A program made the translations under genes and the position numbers. The notes under the pieces were generated by a model. It saw only the letters and a program-made list of their open reading frames with translations. It was not told where the DNA came from and searched no databases. Below, piece by piece: positions 1 to 11,123 of a stretch of 64,000 bases of DNA. Positions within the stretch are counted from its first letter, which is position 1, and every line of letters starts with the position of its first letter. The DNA comes from Apiotrichum sp. Y4204 (Eukaryota > Basidiomycota > Tremellomycetes > Trichosporonales > Trichosporonaceae): contig JAMYHL010000008.1 in assembly GCA_025531455.1 (NCBI GenBank), forward strand, positions 434,001 to 498,000, in the 5' to 3' direction.

Positions 1-2283
1 TCCCGCACAGGCGTGATCGAAACTGTGCTGGAGCAGATGTGAGGGATGCAGCTTTTCTGCCCTTCTGGGACTCTTGTCTGCTCGAGTATGGTGCGACAAG
101 ATACAGTTTTGGTAAATAGAGAAATATAAAATAATATCAGTGTCGCACGCACCTCATTTTGTTGGCGATTGACGAGCTTGCACCCAGGCGGGTGACCACA
201 GTGGCTATAGACCGGCTATCCGCCGGCAAACCCTCGCTCTTTTGATACGCATGTGCAAGACCTGATGATGATGAGAGCCAAGATTGTGAGATTCCGCAAT
301 GCCGCCAGAGCAAGACACTGCCCGCCATCACATGAGTGAGGCCTGGGTGCTTCATTCAATCAGGTCTGGGCTCATATACATATTGCCAAGTACTGGTCTT
401 CTTCGCCGTTCGGCTTTGTCGGGTGCTCCCATATATCGCTCCCATAACAGCGTCAGTTCTCCCCGAAGTCCCGAACGATGCTGGATGAAAAATTGAAAGA
501 GAGTTGTTTCGCGGGCCAGGACCTGTCTTCAAAGCGATATTTCGGCTCCCCAGTCGCCAAGCTAGTATTTGCACTTGTGAACGTACGACCGTCTCCCACG
601 AGCGGGATCTGGTCTGGACCGGACGATGAAGATGTAGTGTACTTTGTGGATGGCCTGGATGGGTGGATCGCGAGCACGTGAGCTGGGATGTTGCTCGATG
701 CACAACAGTAACAGCCCGCCGCGGACACAGTCATGGAACCTTTCATGGCCTTTCAAGACCCATCAGCAGCATCGTGTCTCCCATCATCCCATACACGCAC
801 AACACCAACACCAACATTGACGCCGACACAAGCATCGCATTCCGCATCTCACAATCTTGCCGGCCCGTAGCCGACTGATAAGAGAACGAGAGCAAGTGGC
901 AACAATAGGGATACCGCCAATCAACCGTTGTTGGCGAGCTTTAGCCGGCCACCACCATGAGCCACCGAGCCACCAGCCCACCATGTCTCCGATCGGAACT
1001 TGTAGACTCTTAAACTGGCGTGTGCGCGATCGCAGACACGTCCTCGTTTCGTGCTTCATCTCGGGCCTTGAACGCGTCGCTCGTGGACACAGGCCGTGAG
1101 AGTATGCGTGCATGACGTTCAGCATCGATGTGGCCGAGGTCGATGGTGAGACAGTTTCACCACGCTTCATCACCTGCCTTCACTCACAACCTTCAATCTC
1201 TGTTTCCTCGGCGTGTTAATCCCACACTCATCAAGCACGCACTCAATGCATGCAGACCGGAGGGTGCAAATTGACCAGCATGGACCCTCGTCTCCAGGCA
1301 CCACGACGATGGCTCGCGGCTCGGACCATGCAACAGCGCGCGATTGCCACGCGCACCACACGAGCGGTCCACCGTACCACAGTACCACAGTACCACCGTC
1401 GGCCACAGCCATGCCCACGCGCCCACGCGCGTGCAATCTATTTCTCGTTTGCTCGCGCGCTCTCGTCCCCATCTTTCCGCAGTGCGCAGCTCTTTCATTG
1501 CGTCACTGCTCATTCAATCGCGCTCGGACCTAGCCGTCGTTGTTGAGACTGACCCCAAATTCCTCACCAGGTTGGACCCAGCGCGATGTTCTCACAGTTC
1601 ACCAGCTTGCACTTTGAAGGTCGTGGATTGAAGCTTGCAGCGCAGCTTTACTACAGCAACGCGTCGCGTGCCTATGTTCCTGTGTTCTCGGCCCTCGGAG
1701 GTCAGTCCGGATAGCGCCGACGCTGGTGCCTTCCTGACGAGCCACGAGGTAGGACACGCAAACTGCGTAGGACGAGACCAACATCGTCCAACTGCTACAA
1801 TACATCGACAATGTCTGACGAAGGAGTCTTCCACGGGCATTCCAGCCGACATGACAGAAGCTGTTGTGGAGATCGCCGAGACTTGTCTGGCACTCGCTGA
1901 GGTTTTAGGGGGTGAAAGTAAAGGATGCCAGAGACATTGAGGTTCGTGCGAGCTGGCAATCTCCGACATTGGGTGTTTGTGAGGTCTGTAAAGCAACTGT
2001 CGTCGAGCAGCAACGCTGGTCCCCGCACCTTGCGTCTTCTTTTTACTGTACATAGCCGGCGCGCCTTCTCGTTCGCGTCATTCTTCCCGCACGCATCCCA
2101 CTTTGCTGACCGACAAATCGAGGCGGCTGCCAGAAGGAAGCTGCTTGGACCCGCGCGGGCACAACGCATGCAGTCATGTCCTTGCATACCATGGTCTACT
2201 ATACATGGGCGGGGTCGTCACTCCGTAGCGAGCAGGATTAGTGGTCGTGGTAACGTGGTAATGATAAAGATGAAACAAATGAA
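1..2283. other. Intergenic region, no convincing gene
   Basis: Short overlapping ORFs on both strands, none recognisable. The only protein-like stretch is a 43-codon ORF on the plus strand (listed separately at 1586). Several dispersed short direct repeats such as ccacagtaccaccgt near 1370-1400. Nothing else that I can support. Confidence 0.5.
1586..1717 (+). CDS. Possible small ORF or first exon, unrecognised
   Basis: ATG TTC TCA CAG begins an ORF of about 43 codons starting MFSQFTSLHFEGRGL and ending ALGGQSG before TAG. Its composition looks protein-like, and a GTCAGT donor-like site lies near its end. About 80 nt further on, a plus-strand stretch after an AG reads DETNIVQLLQYIDNV and then stop, which could be a second exon, but the obvious donor and acceptor do not keep frame. 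I do not recognise the product. It may be chance. Confidence 0.2.
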
Positions 2284-3135
2284 TCAGCCGTCCTGCGGGC
2301 TCTTGCTCTCGGGGGACACATCAAAGACTTGGCCGAGGTCGAGCCGCCTCGAGGCCTGCGAGTCGGCCGCGCCCGGAAGCGTTGCGGGCCCGAATGTGCT
2401 GTAGAGCTGTGCGGGCGGCGGGGGCGGGGGGAGGAGCGAGGTGGGCGTCGGGGTCGTCGCGTCGCTCACTTCTCCCTCCTGGAGGGCGAGCAGCTCGCCG
2501 CTCCCGTTGTTCGTCAGCTGAATGGACGGGCGCGTGTCCGTCGCAGTCAGGCCGCTGAAGCGGTGTCCGTCGGGTCCCGAGTCGAGGCGCGAGAGTGTCG
2601 CGAGAGACTGGTTGGCGACCGAGACCTGTTGTAGTGATGGAGAATTGTTGGAAGGGATGTAGCGCGGTATGTGTACCCGCGGCGGTCGAGAGAGGACAGG
2701 ACATGATCGCGAGCCCTCGGATAAACTGTATCGCGGGCCGTCATCTGCGAGGGGAGCAATGTGGTGAGGGGCAACAGAGGGGTTTCTCTGGGGCGCGGTC
2801 GGCGCCGGAACCGTAGCCACAGAGGTCGTTGATCCCGAGGCCAGAGCCGCAGCAATGGAGGAACTGAGGCGCGCCGATGGGATCGACAGTTCCAACCTAG
2901 ACGCGTTCGGGGTCGAGATAACGTTTGCGAATAGCGTAACCCCCGCAGCGCCCTCCTTCCTGTCCATCTTGTTCGACTCGCGGTCGCTGGCGGCATCTCC
3001 GTCCCTCGGCCGCCGGTAGCGATGCCGGCACCACAAGAACACGAGTACGCCGGCGACGAGCGCGCCCCCGACAGAGCCCACAACCGCACCAATAATGGTG
3101 TTTGTGCAGTCGCGCCCATTGTCGCGGCGCTGCAT
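2284..3135 (-). CDS. C-terminal exon of a single-pass membrane protein
   Basis: The exon follows an acceptor (ctaacagcacag) and runs to a stop at 2284, about 280 codons. It opens with a hydrophobic segment of about 23 residues (TIIGAVVGSVGGALVAGVLV and on), followed by a basic stop-transfer stretch (CRHRYRRPR). The rest is a long Ser/Pro/Thr-rich tail predicted to be cytosolic, with a polyproline run near the C-terminus. This is the layout of fungal plasma-membrane sensor-like proteins with an extracellular Ser/Thr-rich domain, as in the gene at 17435. The extracellular part must lie upstream on the minus strand (3136-4136), but I could not splice it with confidence. The function is not known. 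Confidence 0.6.
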   Translation of the reverse strand: MQRRDNGRDCTNTIIGAVVGSVGGALVAGVLVFLWCRHRYRRPRDGDAASDRESNKMDRKEGAAGVTLFANVISTPNASRLELSIPSARLSSSIAAALASGSTTSVATVPAPTAPQRNPSVAPHHIAPLADDGPRYSLSEGSRSCPVLSRPPRVHIPRYIPSNNSPSLQQVSVANQSLATLSRLDSGPDGHRFSGLTATDTRPSIQLTNNGSGELLALQEGEVSDATTPTPTSLLPPPPPPAQLYSTFGPATLPGAADSQASRRLDLGQVFDVSPESKSPQDG

Positions 3136-5520
3136 CCTGTGCTGTTAGAGAGATACTGGCTTCTCCAGAGGTAGTGGAACCTCACATTGTTCTTTCGTTC
3201 TCCGTTCTTCTTCGAGTGTAGATTCCCGGGGTTAATCACGTAGTGGGCTTCCAGCGCCCTCTCGTGAAACCAGACTGCGCGTAATGGTCGTGTGTGCTGT
3301 GAATGAGACGAGAAAGTGTTTGATGATGAAAACCGCGCCCCAGCATCTCAGTACAGTAGGTACGAGAGTACCATGCCTACGGCGACACCCTGCTTGCGCT
3401 TGACGGCCCACAGGTCATATGCTCATGCTCTCGGAGTGTCAGATAGAATTGGAGGGGGGATCGTCAGTGTGTCAAGTGTCACCGGCCAAAGTCTGGGTGG
3501 AGTGGATAACGTACGGGATGACAGCACGAGCCGAGAGTCACGCCGGGTCGTGCCTGTCCAGGTGACCGAGAGCACACACTCCCAGCATTAGTATAAACCC
3601 CCAACACGTCCGCTGGCAGAGCCGCCAGGCCGCCAATGACGGAGCGGCTGCATACCTGCTGAATCGGGGATGTGGGGTGGTCGGACCAGCCGCAGCGACC
3701 CGGAACCAGGGGTTCCAGAGGCACAAGTGTAATGGCAGGAGTGACAGGAACGCCCGCGGACTGGATTGTGGGTACCTCGCAGAGTTGGCTTCGGGTTTGC
3801 GGAGCGGCAGAGTCAAGAACCCACTCAGGGATGCATCCATCCAGGTTTGTTTGCTGGCGGTATCGCGCCAGCGTGGACCTCAGCAGCCGAGACTGCGAGG
3901 CTGTGCCCAGCAAAAGACGCTTCCCAGCAAGTTATCCTGCAAGGGCGACAGTAACGCTCGAGTCTCAGGCCTGTTGCCGCCGTGCCTCGAAACAAGATTA
4001 GCCTCCCCAGCGCGTTGCCGCTGGCTGTCGGCCCCCAAGTGTTAATGAGAGCTAGGTTGATTAACTGACCCAACAGTAGCAACTGCGTGAGACAAAGAAG
4101 GGAAGCACTCACCAGTACAAGCATCCGATATTGCATGCTGTTATGATTAACCTAAACTCATCGCGGTCCGGAAGCATGTGTTTAGCTTGCGGGCACGCAG
4201 ATGTGCTTCTGGTCTTGAATCTTCCCGTCCTCGCGCGTAATCGGACGAAGAAGCTGTCTACCAACAGCTGGAATATAAGCTTGCATGATACCCTCCGGAC
4301 AGCGCCGTCTTCATTATTCGTGCCATGACTCCTCATCGCCAATCTGCAATCGTCCTTCACGTTCTACCTCACCACCCCAAGAGCGCCAGGCTGACAGAAC
4401 ACAATCACTGCAGCCACGCCTTTTAGTCAAGGAGGACCCGAGGCCGGTAAATCATGTGCCGTGTTAATGGGATGAAGTAACAATGACCTACAGTATCCAT
4501 TATTAGCCATCCAGCTGCTAAGTCTCGGCTTGGTCCACAGGTTTCTTGAAGCGTCGACAGCAAGCGGTTTATGGTCATGCCCATGACATTGGAGAAACGC
4601 TTGGAGGCACTGAATCCAGGCCTCTACGTACGGCTCGCAACTTATAAACCACAAGCCCGTCGGACATTCAAGTTCCCTGATGAATGTGTTGGATCAATCT
4701 CCGAGATCAGCCTATCGAGAATGAGGACAGAGAGACAGTCTCCTGCGCAGTGTGAGGAAACAGCTTGCAGCTCTCAATCATATCACGGAGTTTGTCGCCC
4801 GCTTTCGTCCAGCTTTGTCCAGCTTCGTCCGGCCTCGTCCGCCCCAACTCGTATCGCTTCTCTCACACGCCAACTGCCGCATTCTTTATCAGGGACTTCC
4901 AAGCAGTCATGACCAGATCACAGGCCGCGCATGGAAGAAAAGGAGTGAGATGGTTTCCTTGAACCGACTTCACATTCACACTGCGGGGCTGCGCTGACCA
5001 ACGTCCAAAACACCGAAAAATGACAAGCAGGAGATTGAATGCCTGCTTCTACGTGAATACTATCATCAAGCTCATGATCAGAAACTTGGAGACGGGGAAG
5101 AACGTCTGTCAGAAATCAACGCCGATTAAGGTAAACCTCGGTGCAATGTCAGTCTGCCAGGCTCCGGGTCAACCATGCCATTCCTGCCACCCAACCACTT
5201 GGTCGGGGGACAACTGATCCAAAACAACCCAGACGCGCGACCTAGTACAACAACTTGAAAGGATTGAGCTGCAGTCGGCGTACAGCAAGCTCACTCCCGC
5301 AGCTGGTCTCATTTGTGCTCACCAACCAATGAGGATTTCTTTGCGCGCAGGAACACAAAGGAGCGGGACGAGAATCGAGCGGAAAGGTTAGAATCACGGG
5401 AACCACACTGTACAGTTCCTTCCGGGCTCAGTGATCGAAGTCAGCACGGCAAGGATGTAGAAAACCCTTCAGAAAATGTCAATTCTCTTGCTCGATGTCC
5501 ACAAAATTCTCTCTGTGTCC
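3136..5520. other. Mostly unassigned sequence
   Basis: The left half probably holds unresolved 5' exons of the minus-strand membrane protein ending at 2284. From about 4150 to 5520 I see no gene on either strand. A short direct repeat (cgtccagctttgtccagcttcgtccggcctcgtcc) lies near 4805-4840. Confidence 0.4.
4080..4136 (-). CDS. Possible signal-peptide first exon of the 2284-3135 gene
   Basis: An ATG at 4136 opens a hydrophobic leader, MQYRMLVLVSASLLCLTQLL, that resembles a signal peptide. A GTGAGT donor occurs after codon 8, so only part of the leader may be exonic. It sits on the same strand and about 1 kb upstream of the TM exon ending at 2284, where a signal peptide would be expected. 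The intervening exons are unresolved, so the link between the two is inference. Confidence 0.25.
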
Positions 5521-5597
5521 GGTCGCGTGGCCAAATGGTACGGCGTCTGACTACGATGAGTAATCAGGAGATCGCGGGTTCGATCCCCGTCGTGACC
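5521..5597 (+). tRNA. tRNA-Arg(ACG) with a 6-nt intron
   Basis: The acceptor stem is ggtcgcg paired with cgtgacc (one G-T). The D-stem is gcc/ggc, the anticodon stem tctga/tcagg, and the T-stem gcggg/cccgt around ttcgatc. The A box reads tggccaaatgg and the B box ggttcgatccc. The anticodon loop is enlarged to 13 nt (ctacgatgagtaa). Removing tgagta between positions 37 and 38 leaves the normal loop ct-acg-aa, so the anticodon is ACG (Arg). A pol III T4 stop lies at 5634-5637. Confidence 0.9.
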
Positions 5598-6132
5598 TGC
5601 TCGTTCTCCGAGGAGACAGGCAAAACAATGATCTTTTGTTGACAGAAAGTCTGAAGATTTGGTGGAAATCGTGGTGCGCAAAACGAAAAATAAAATCAAA
5701 AAGTGTCGCGTGTGGAGGGTGTGGCGTGTGTACATGGGTGGAGGTAGTGCACGGTGTGTCGGCGTTCGGCGTCGGCGGTTTGTTCCCCTGGTCTCGGCTA
5801 GAGCACGGGCCGGACGGGGCCGGGTGCTCGTTGGCCCAGTGTACTGTCCCAGAAAGCATGGTTTACCCTGGAGTTCGGGTATTTTGGCTGAGGTCACTCA
5901 CCCGACCCCCGCCATAAAGCCGTTCCGCGACTGGGACTCGGCTCCCCCACGCGGGTCCCCACCGAACGGCAAAGCGCGGGCTGGGGTATTGGTTGATGCT
6001 GATGCTTGGGCGCAGATCGTAGCTCGCAGCTCGCTCGCAGCTCCGTGCTCGCGGTGACGGCTGTCTGTACGGCCACAGAGACTTTGCGACTGCCTCGTAA
6101 CCCTTGTTGACTTCGTGCTCGGCAGACCCACC
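5598..6132. other. Intergenic and promoter region
   Basis: This lies between tRNA-Arg and the start of the mitochondrial carrier gene. I see no coding signal here. It presumably holds the carrier promoter and 5' UTR. Confidence 0.5.
5634..5637 (+). terminator. Pol III terminator of tRNA-Arg
   Basis: This is a TTTT run about 37 nt after the mature 3' end, the first T4 downstream of the tRNA. The distance is longer than usual. Confidence 0.5.
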
Positions 6133-7547
6133 ATGTCCGCCATCGCCCTCCCTATCGAGGATGAGCTCCACCCTGCGCATGAGCTCGCGCTCAAGATGGG
6201 CCTCGCTGGTGCGTGTTGATACCGACTCGCTCACCTGAGTGATTGATGCTGACCGTGCGTTTCCACTGTTTTGGTCTGTCGTTTGCCTCCCTGGAATCCC
6301 TCCGCTGCCTTCTCACGTACCCTGCTCTGTTGCTTGATGTACAGGTGTCGGCAACTCGATCAGTGCGACCATCACCAACCCCGCGGACTTGGTGAGTGCG
6401 GGGGTTGCTACGTCTTGCGACACAAACAAGCGCAGGGGCTGACATGCCCAGGTCAAGGTCCGCCAGCAGTTGTTCATCAAGGAGGGCTCGGGGTTGTCCC
6501 CGGGCTTCTTCCACACGCTCATAGGGATGGTCCGGAAAGAGGGCTTTTTCAGCTTATACAATGGTGTTTCCGTGAGTTGCCGCTGCCGTGGAACCCTGCT
6601 AATCCACAGGCATCAGTGTGCCGTGAAATGTCCTACTCGGGTATCCGCATGGGCTGCTACGACCTGTTCAAGAACGCAATCGTCAACACCTCGGGCATGG
6701 ACTCGCACGACGTCTCAGTCAAGCTCGGGGCGGGCCTCGCGTCCGGGTGTCTGGGCGCGGCGGTCGCGAACCCCGCCGACGTGCTCAAGGTCCGCTTGCA
6801 GGCTGTCGGCGGGTCGGCGTTGACTCTCCGCCAGCAGGCGGCGCGGATCATGGCAGAGGACGGGATCAAGGGCTTCTATCGCGGTGTCGTGCCTACCATT
6901 GCACGGTGAGTCGCCCGGCAGCGGGAAGTGGGAGATTGAGGGATAAGGTCTCGGAACGGGCTTCGCAGGATTCGCTTGCTTCGCACAGGACATTAGCCTG
7001 CTCGTGCGGGACATGCTGAGCAATGACTCCCATCCCTGATAGGGGCTCTCGAGCTCTCGAAATGATAGGGGCACCGTGTGCTAGGCGGAACCTGGAGTTT
7101 GCGAACTTCCGAGCAGGGCCAAAGATCTCCGCAGCAAGGAGCACACCGCAGTTTTGTTATTTTCGTTCATGGCTGACCTCCAGTGCTGGTGTCCTGACCT
7201 CGTCGCAACTCGGGTCCTACGACGTGGCCAAGCACTTTGTGCGCTCGCACTACCCGCGACAGTTCCCTGAGGGTTTCTTCACACACTTTATGTGCAGTGG
7301 CTTTGCAGGATTCGCGTGTTCGATCATGTCGGCGCCAATCGACACGGTCAAGGTGCGCATCATGAACGACCAGACGGGACAGTTCAAGTCGTCGCTCGAC
7401 TGCGCGTACAAGCTGTTGCGGCATGAGGGGCCACTCGCGCTGTACAAGGGCTTCTTCGGGTGCTGGATCCGCCTGTGGCCGCACACGGTCATCTCGCTCA
7501 TTATTTTCGAGAAGCTGCGGGCTGTCGTGGGCCTCAAGCCGATCTAA
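6133..7547 (+). CDS. Mitochondrial carrier family protein, DIC/UCP-like
   Basis: Five exons (6133-6208, 6345-6391, 6452-6571, 6610-6905, 7184-7547) join in frame to 300 residues, the normal length for the SLC25 family. The protein has three repeats, each carrying the carrier signature P-x-[DE]-x-x-[KR]-x-R: NPADLVKVRQQ, NPADVLKVRLQ and APIDTVKVRIM. Each is followed by a matrix helix with an E/D-G-x(4)-Y-[RK]-G motif (KEGFFSLYNG, EDGIKGFYRG, HEGPLALYKG). It is expected in the inner mitochondrial membrane as a six-helix exchanger. The sequence suits the dicarboxylate/uncoupling-protein branch better than ADP/ATP or phosphate carriers, but the substrate cannot be fixed by eye. The start is chosen because MSAIALPIEDELHP precedes the first helix with no upstream in-frame exon evident. 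It is tail-to-tail with the APN1 gene. Confidence 0.9.
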
Positions 7548-7997
7548 GCCGCAAGGCTGCCCCTAGAGAGATAGACGGCCGTGCTGGGATACGGATCGGG
7601 GCGTCCTCGGGTCAGTGGAGCCTGCGGTCCAGTTGTATAGACCACTTGCGAGCGCTGGTGGAGATATACCATGTCACTTGATATCATTCGGAGATGGTGA
7701 TGTGCAGAGATCGAGAGTGAGGTGGAGAAGCGTGGACAATGGTCCGTGCCACGGTGCGAGGTCGTCGGAAGTTTGGGACAACAGGATAAACTCGAATCAC
7801 CATTCGTGCTCATGGTCCAGCGACTAGTCAGCGTTCCTTGTCCTCGGTGATCTCTACGCAGTCAAGGAGCGGCAGAGTTTGAGGTCTTGTATTAAGTGTG
7901 GTGCAGGCGTAGGTGACAGTTGAGTACGTGCTCTGCAGAACTGGCCGTCCGCGCATTGAGCTCTGCCAGCAAAGACATGCATGGATACATCTTACAC
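7548..7997. other. Convergent intergenic region
   Basis: These 450 nt lie between the stop codons of the carrier (plus) and APN1 (minus). I see nothing here beyond presumed 3' UTRs. Confidence 0.5.
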
Positions 7998-9393
7998 CTA
8001 CTCGGTATCACTCTCCGCCTTCTTCTTCTTCCCACCCTTCTTGGGTGGCCCCTTCTCCTTTGGCGGGTTAAGCTCGTCCCTCTCCTTCCTCCACCGCTTC
8101 TCGATCTCATCCTTCTTTTCCTCCCACTCGGCATCCTCAATCCCCTGGATCTCATAAAGCAGCTTGATCTCACGGGCCCACACTTCCAAATCCCCATTCT
8201 CCACCGCATTAGGCGGCCCGCTCGGCGTCTCGAGCACCATCGGAATGCCGGCCATGCGCGGATCACGCATCAGTGCGCGGAACCCGCTCAGCCCGATATG
8301 TCCCAGCCCGATGTTCTCGTGCAGGTCGCGGTGTGCGCCGAGCTCGACCTTCGAGTCGTTCAAGTGGATCCCCCCGAGGTATTTCACCCCGACTTCGGCG
8401 TCGAACGCCGCCATCGTCGCGTCATATGTCTCTGGCGTGCGCATGTCGTACCCGGATGCGAAGAGATGGCACGTGTCGATACATACCCGCACGCGCGACT
8501 TGTCGTCCACCAGGTCGATCATGGCCTTCAGGTCGCTAAAGCATGTGCCGATAATGTTTGAGCCGGCATTCGCCATGTTCTCAATCACAGTGATCACCTC
8601 CGGCACGTCCTTGTGCACTCTGTTGATCGCCTTGGCGACCAGCTCGAACGACTCGTCCCTCTCACACGCGCCGACTGTTGATCCGGGGCTGTAATTAGTA
8701 TGACTTTGCCGTGGACTAGTTGATTTGAGGACACTTACTGCCAGTTGTACAGCTTGATGCCTAGCTGGTGACACCGGCTGATGTCGTCCCGGAAGCACTC
8801 GTACGCCTGATCCCACTTCGCCCTGATGTCAGTCCAGAGCCTCAGAATCACGTACTGGTCCGGGTTTCCCAGATTGATCAGATAATTGCCATGCACGAGA
8901 ATCGACTCGGGCGGATATCCCATTCCTGCCGTCAGAACCGTCCCAAAGAGCGACCCTTACCTCCATCCTCCTTGCTCTTCATCATCTTGTGGAACATCTC
9001 CACGGCCTCAGGCTCAAGGTCCTTGGACTTCCACGCACGGTGGCCCTTGACAAAAAGTGCGAGGCCATTTGCGCCGGCTTTCGATGCGCGGAGAAGCGCT
9101 GACGCCGGCCCACCAGCCATGCTGACATGCGCGCCGACAAAGAGCGGGAGAGAGTCATTACGCGGTCCAATCCGCCCGTTTTCGACATGATTTGCAAACT
9201 GGAAGGCGGGCAAGCCAGAACGCGGAGGGTGGGACTCGGGTTCGAGGCCAGCAGGCGGCCATTTGGGTCCCTTGGCCTTCTTCTTGGGCGCGGGAGCAGC
9301 GGGCGATGGCGCGTCAGAAAGCGAGGAGGAACGCGAGCGCTTCGGCGCACTCTTGGCCGAGGCTGTGCGGGCAACTGCACGGCGAGGGGGCAT
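7998..9393 (-). CDS. APN1: AP endonuclease, endonuclease IV (Apn1) family
   Basis: Three exons (9393-8961, 8925-8739, 8688-7998) join in frame to 436 residues. The enzyme cuts DNA 5' to abasic sites and removes 3' blocking groups in base excision repair. All nine trinuclear zinc ligands of the Nfo fold can be placed: His156 (VHGNYL), His207 (HPGS), Glu243 (IENM), Asp278 and His281 (IDTCH), His315 (IHLND), Asp328 and His330 (HRDLH), Glu360 (LETP). His207 is split over the second intron, which confirms that junction. The N-terminal 60 residues are Arg/Ala/Ser/Lys-rich (MPPRRAVARTASAKS) and could serve as a mitochondrial or nuclear targeting region. The C-terminus is Lys-rich (KKGGKKKKAESD), unlike bacterial Nfo but like fungal Apn1. 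It is divergent from the flavoprotein gene, sharing 434 nt. Confidence 0.95.
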
Positions 9394-9827
9394 TGTGGAG
9401 AAAGCGCGGAGGGGGCCGCGCAAAATGCTGAGAGACTGAATGGTGGAGAGTTGTGAGGGTTAAGTGGGCGAAAGTGTGGAGTGTGGTACTCGCAGTCGCG
9501 GCCAGATGCAGGAACGCGACATTCAGACCCCACGACGCGTCTCGTTTGCTGATCAAGCTTGCAAGAGAGATCGGCAACCAAGCACGTGACCTGACTCACG
9601 TGTTGCGCGCGAAATTATTGCTTATTCAGGGGCCGGGGGAAGCCACGGGAAGCCACACGGATCTTTTGCTGGAGAAAGTCACAATCTCCGCTGCCATGGT
9701 GTCATCGCCCGGCTCTGCTTGATCCGATTGCTGACCCGTTGCTGACCGAGATACTAACGGGTACTGGGGGGAGCAGATGAAACGACAACGGCAACTATCA
9801 GTACTTTTCGACTGTATAAATGTTGAG
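9394..9827. promoter_or_regulatory. Shared divergent promoter region
   Basis: These 434 nt separate the start codons of APN1 (minus) and the flavin reductase-like gene (plus). A TATAAA-like string lies at about 9815-9820, too near the plus-strand ATG at 9828 to be a standard TATA box. I recognise no other element. Confidence 0.4.
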
Positions 9828-11123
9828 ATGCTGAAGGCTTCTCGAAACATATTCACCCGATCTGCACTCCGACTCTTCTCCACCACCATGTCCACTTCCA
9901 AGACCAAACGCCCGCCCTTCAAAGGTACGTGCTCCCTGTCGAGGTTGCAGCTGACAAGTAGAGGTTGAAGCGAGCCGCCCGGAATTTGACGCGTCCGTCG
10001 GGCCTGTGTACGTCAAGACGCCGAGTCCGGACTGGAAGCCGGGAGACGGACTGAATAACCTCGTGAGTACGCTGGGAGATAGAACTCCGGCCAGCACTGA
10101 TGTGATGCTGATGCTTCACAGCCGTACGCCAAGGACTTTGACCCCCAGAACGCGACGTGGCGCACGATCGACCCCACAGATCACGATAAGATGCAGCTGT
10201 ACAAGGTGCGTCTGGCAGTAAGGCATATCCGCTGACATACAGATGCTTGTGTCCGCCGTTGTGAGTTTTAGAAACCACATTCCTCGTGTTTCAGCCCACT
10301 GATGATCAGACACCGCGCCCGATCGCGTTCGTCTCGACGCTGAGCAAGGACGGGGTTTCAAATGTTAGCTACTCATGGCAGACGAAGCTGACACCAGCTC
10401 GCACCGCTGTCGTATTTCAACCTCATCTCGCACGACCCACCCACGATCATGCTCTCCCTGTCGACGACGGCTGCTGGCCATGGCCCGGACGGCATCAAAG
10501 GTATGCGCTGATTTGAACGTTTCTGACGGCAGACACCGCGCTCAATATCAAGGAAACAATGGAGTTCGCGACGAGCATCATCTCGGAGCCGTTCCTCGAG
10601 GCGGCGAATTACACGTCGATTGACGCGCCGCCGGATGTGGATGAGTGGGCGCTGGCAGGTCTGACGAAGCGGGAATCCCAGTGAGCTGCTTGTATTGTGA
10701 AAAAGCTCACATAGCAGGACGATAAAGCCGCCCGTTGTAGCTGAATCGGCGTTCTCGATGGAGTGCGAGCTCGTACACTGGTACGACCTGCGGAACGACG
10801 CGGGCGAGCTCACGTCCACCGTCATTCTCGGCCGCATCAAGCGCTTCCAGACTGTTAGTTGAGCGTGTTGGTTTCAGCTGACGGGGCAGAAAGAGTTCAT
10901 CTTTGATCCAAATGACCCGATGCGCGTCATGGCTGAGAAGCTGAGGCCTGTGTCTCGTCTCGGGGGCATCTCGTAAGTACTTCATTCATTTGCCATAGGC
11001 GGCCTTCTCGTGCTGACACGCCGCAGGTATGGCCGGACACTGCAGATGCTCGACCTTCAGCGGCCTCGGTGGGAGGAGGTCAAGGACACAAAGGAGGTCA
11101 AAGAAGCGCTTGGCAAGCTGTAG
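9828..11123 (+). CDS. Flavin reductase-like (DIM6/NTAB, FMN split-barrel) protein
   Basis: Ten exons join in frame to 306 residues: 9828-9924, 9962-10062, 10122-10205, 10243-10260, 10310-10363, 10398-10500, 10533-10680, 10718-10853, 10890-10972 and 11027-11123. The fourth exon is only 18 nt. The core TPRPIAFVSTL...GVSNLAPLSYFN...DPPTIMLSLS is the FMN-binding split-barrel signature of the flavin reductase-like/DIM6-NTAB family. Members bind FMN and act as flavin reductases or flavoprotein oxygenases; the substrate is unknown here. The first 20 residues (MLKASRNIFTRSALRLFSTT) are basic, amphipathic and lack acidic residues, like a mitochondrial presequence. A second in-frame Met (MSTSKTK, residue 21) would give a cytosolic form. 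Confidence 0.88.

Noticed and set aside
2547..3239. Minus-strand ORF of 230 codons overlapping the TM exon
   Set aside because: It reads the same bases in another frame; the TM-containing frame has the better acceptor and a clear membrane-protein layout.
9391..9423. Upstream extension of APN1 (RGPLRAFST) as a mitochondrial presequence
   Set aside because: The extended frame has no ATG; the first ATG is at 9393, so the extension would need a TTG start.
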